Below the pieces are notes generated by a model. The model was not told where the DNA came from. It ran no database searches and was given only the letters and a program-made list of their open reading frames with translations. A stretch of DNA of 7,315 nt, from NCBI GenBank assembly GCA_018814505.1, contig JAHIZQ010000085.1, positions 1 through 7,315 on the forward strand, given 5' to 3'. Both the position numbers and the translations under genes were made by a program. Source of the stretch: Candidatus Omnitrophota bacterium. GTDB lineage: Bacteria > Omnitrophota > Gorgyraeia > Tantalellales > Tantalellaceae. Below are positions 6,529 to 7,315 of this stretch, one piece after another; position 1 is the stretch's first letter; each line of letters opens with the position of its first letter.

Positions 6529-6546
6529 TTTTTGCATATGCAAAAA
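6529..6546. promoter_or_regulatory. 18-bp perfect palindrome overlapping the -35, candidate operator
   Basis: TTTTTGCATATGCAAAAA reads the same on both strands with no central gap. It covers the -35 element (6532-6537) of the promoter for the membrane protein gene. Symmetry, length and position fit a site for a dimeric repressor. It lies about 83 bases upstream of the nadE -10, so it would mainly affect the plus-strand gene. The regulator cannot be named from sequence. Confidence 0.45.
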
Positions 6547-6560
6547 GTGTTATGTATACT
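6532..6560 (+). promoter_or_regulatory. Sigma70-type promoter for the membrane protein gene
   Basis: TTGCAT (6532-6537) and TATACT (6555-6560) are separated by exactly 17 bases; each matches the consensus at four or five of six positions. The transcript would start near 6567, leaving a leader of about 23 bases with the ribosome site. Its transcription diverges from that of nadE. Confidence 0.6.
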
Positions 6561-6576
6561 AGCGGGTAATGAATAC

Positions 6577-6584
6577 AAAGGGGG
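6577..6584 (+). promoter_or_regulatory. Ribosome binding site that fixes the membrane protein start
   Basis: AAAGGGGG lies five bases before ATG at 6590. An in-frame ATG at 6569 precedes this site, is only about two bases from the predicted transcript start and has no ribosome site, so the start at 6590 is preferred. Confidence 0.7.
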
Positions 6585-6589
6585 TTATT

Positions 6590-7201
6590 ATGAAAAAAGT
6601 CATCTTTATTATTGCGATTCTGGCGGCCAGCACGATTATTGTTTATTCCTTTTTTCAACCATGGGCAGTAATTAAAACTTCTGTTACCGGGGTTTCAAAA
6701 GAATTAACTGAAACCGCTCAAACCAAGCTGGGAAACACTCCTATAGCCGGCAAATTTATTGACCGCTTTAGTGCTATAACTGATACCATAAGTAAAATCG
6801 GAGATGTTGAGCTAAAATCAACTGTCCGCGGCAACAATATTCCTGCCTTAGTCAACAACAATACTTCCAAAGTAGCGCTTGCTTTGACACAGATACTTTT
6901 TAAAAATAACGGCACAGAAGGCCTTGATAAAAAAAGTTATTTGGTTTACCTTTTGCCTTTACTCGGGATCTTCTGCACGATTTTAGTCTTGTTGGGACTA
7001 AAATATAAAATATCAATTATTATCATGACCGTCTTAAGTGGAGCCATATCCATAATCGGCATTTATAATTTAAATTCGATGGACATTGTAACTCCCATAG
7101 TAAAAATCAGTATTGAAAGCGGACTTTGGAACACAATGTACGCGTACGCGTTTATAGCTTTTGTGGGATTTTTATGGCTGGTTTTGCCAGAGAAAAAATA
7201 A
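6590..7201 (+). CDS. Unrecognised four-helix membrane protein
   Basis: A 203-residue protein that I cannot assign to a family. Residues 4-21 form a hydrophobic helix after MKK, ending in SFFQPW (20-25), an aromatic-proline-tryptophan turn often seen at a membrane exit. A polar stretch of about 90 residues follows (26-116), predicted helical in part and rich in Thr, Asn and Lys. Three further helices lie at about 117-137, 141-160 and 180-199, and the protein ends in EKK. By the positive-inside rule the N-terminus is cytoplasmic, the 90-residue loop is outside and the C-terminus is inside. No catalytic motif, cysteine pair or transporter signature is visible; the only cysteine is C129, in the second helix. 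It is a single-gene unit with its own promoter, a candidate operator and a terminator, which supports it being a real regulated gene. The first helix could instead be a cleaved signal peptide, which would leave three helices. Confidence 0.85.
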   Translation: MKKVIFIIAILAASTIIVYSFFQPWAVIKTSVTGVSKELTETAQTKLGNTPIAGKFIDRFSAITDTISKIGDVELKSTVRGNNIPALVNNNTSKVALALTQILFKNNGTEGLDKKSYLVYLLPLLGIFCTILVLLGLKYKISIIIMTVLSGAISIIGIYNLNSMDIVTPIVKISIESGLWNTMYAYAFIAFVGFLWLVLPEKK

Positions 7202-7226
7202 TTTACAACTGATAACAAATGTACCG

Positions 7227-7273
7227 ATAACCCCCGGAAATCATTAAAAAACTTCGGGGGTTATTTTTTCTTT
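7227..7273 (+). terminator. Intrinsic terminator after the membrane protein gene
   Basis: ATAACCCCCG (7227-7236) pairs perfectly with CGGGGGTTAT (7255-7264) across an 18-base loop. The stem runs straight into a T-rich tract, TTTTTTCTTT (7264-7273). It begins 26 bases after the stop codon. No T-run lies on the other side, so it works only for plus-strand transcription. Confidence 0.88.
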
Positions 7274-7315
7274 ACCTCCCCTTTTTGGTTCTCATCCCCC
7301 GGGCAATAAAAAAAA
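7274..7315. other. Short right-edge intergenic stretch
   Basis: I see no gene here. The stretch holds CCCCCGGG followed by an A-run at the very end. The A-run could be the T-tract of a minus-strand terminator whose hairpin lies beyond the window, but this cannot be tested from what is shown. Confidence 0.3.

Noticed and set aside
6458..6658. Minus-strand 66-codon frame in the divergent region
   Set aside because: It overlaps the promoter and start of the membrane protein gene, has no ribosome site and has an unlikely composition.
1..7315. tRNA, rRNA, CRISPR array, IS element or riboswitch
   Set aside because: On reading both strands I found no direct-repeat array, no transposase motif, no cloverleaf-like segment and no leader long enough for a known riboswitch.

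Overview
This is an AT-rich bacterial window. It holds four genes in a row on the minus strand and one divergent gene on the plus strand near the right end. Shine-Dalgarno sites, sigma70-type promoters and intrinsic terminators can all be read. No rRNA, tRNA, CRISPR array, insertion sequence or phage gene is visible. The overall style (AT-rich, a long exported protein with signalling domains, a lone GH130 enzyme) reminds me of uncultured Gram-negative lineages such as Omnitrophota or Elusimicrobiota. That is an impression, because no marker gene is present to settle it.

Layout from left to right. Positions 1-2484 (minus) are an unbroken 828-codon reading frame that runs off the left edge. It encodes a histidine-kinase-like protein with an N-terminal export signal, a well-formed HATPase_c domain and about 315 further residues. 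Positions 2485-2687 are intergenic and contain a long perfect hairpin that probably ends the upstream transcript. Positions 2688-3611 (minus) encode a GH130 glycoside phosphorylase/hydrolase with its own good extended -10 promoter. Positions 3747-4796 (minus) encode an LdhA-type D-lactate dehydrogenase with a cysteine-bearing C-terminal tail. Positions 4831-6393 (minus) encode a two-domain NAD+ synthetase. Positions 6394-6589 are a divergent control region. Positions 6590-7201 (plus) encode an unrecognised four-helix membrane protein, followed by a clear terminator.

How the genes fit together. nadE and ldhA are 34 bases apart with no terminator between them, so they look co-transcribed. One makes NAD+ and the other re-oxidises NADH by reducing pyruvate, which suits a fermentative lifestyle. 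The GH130 enzyme is probably transcribed separately and would supply sugar phosphate from beta-mannosides. The kinase-like protein and the membrane protein have no evident functional link to these genes.

The most notable points are these. The NAD+ synthetase has kept the fold of its glutaminase domain, but glycine sits where the nucleophilic cysteine should be, so it is predicted to depend on free ammonia or an external ammonia donor. The kinase-like protein carries an export signal and no later membrane span, which would place an ATP-binding domain outside the cytoplasm. It also has H-box-like helices on both sides of its ATPase domain. I do not see a clearly new multigene system here.
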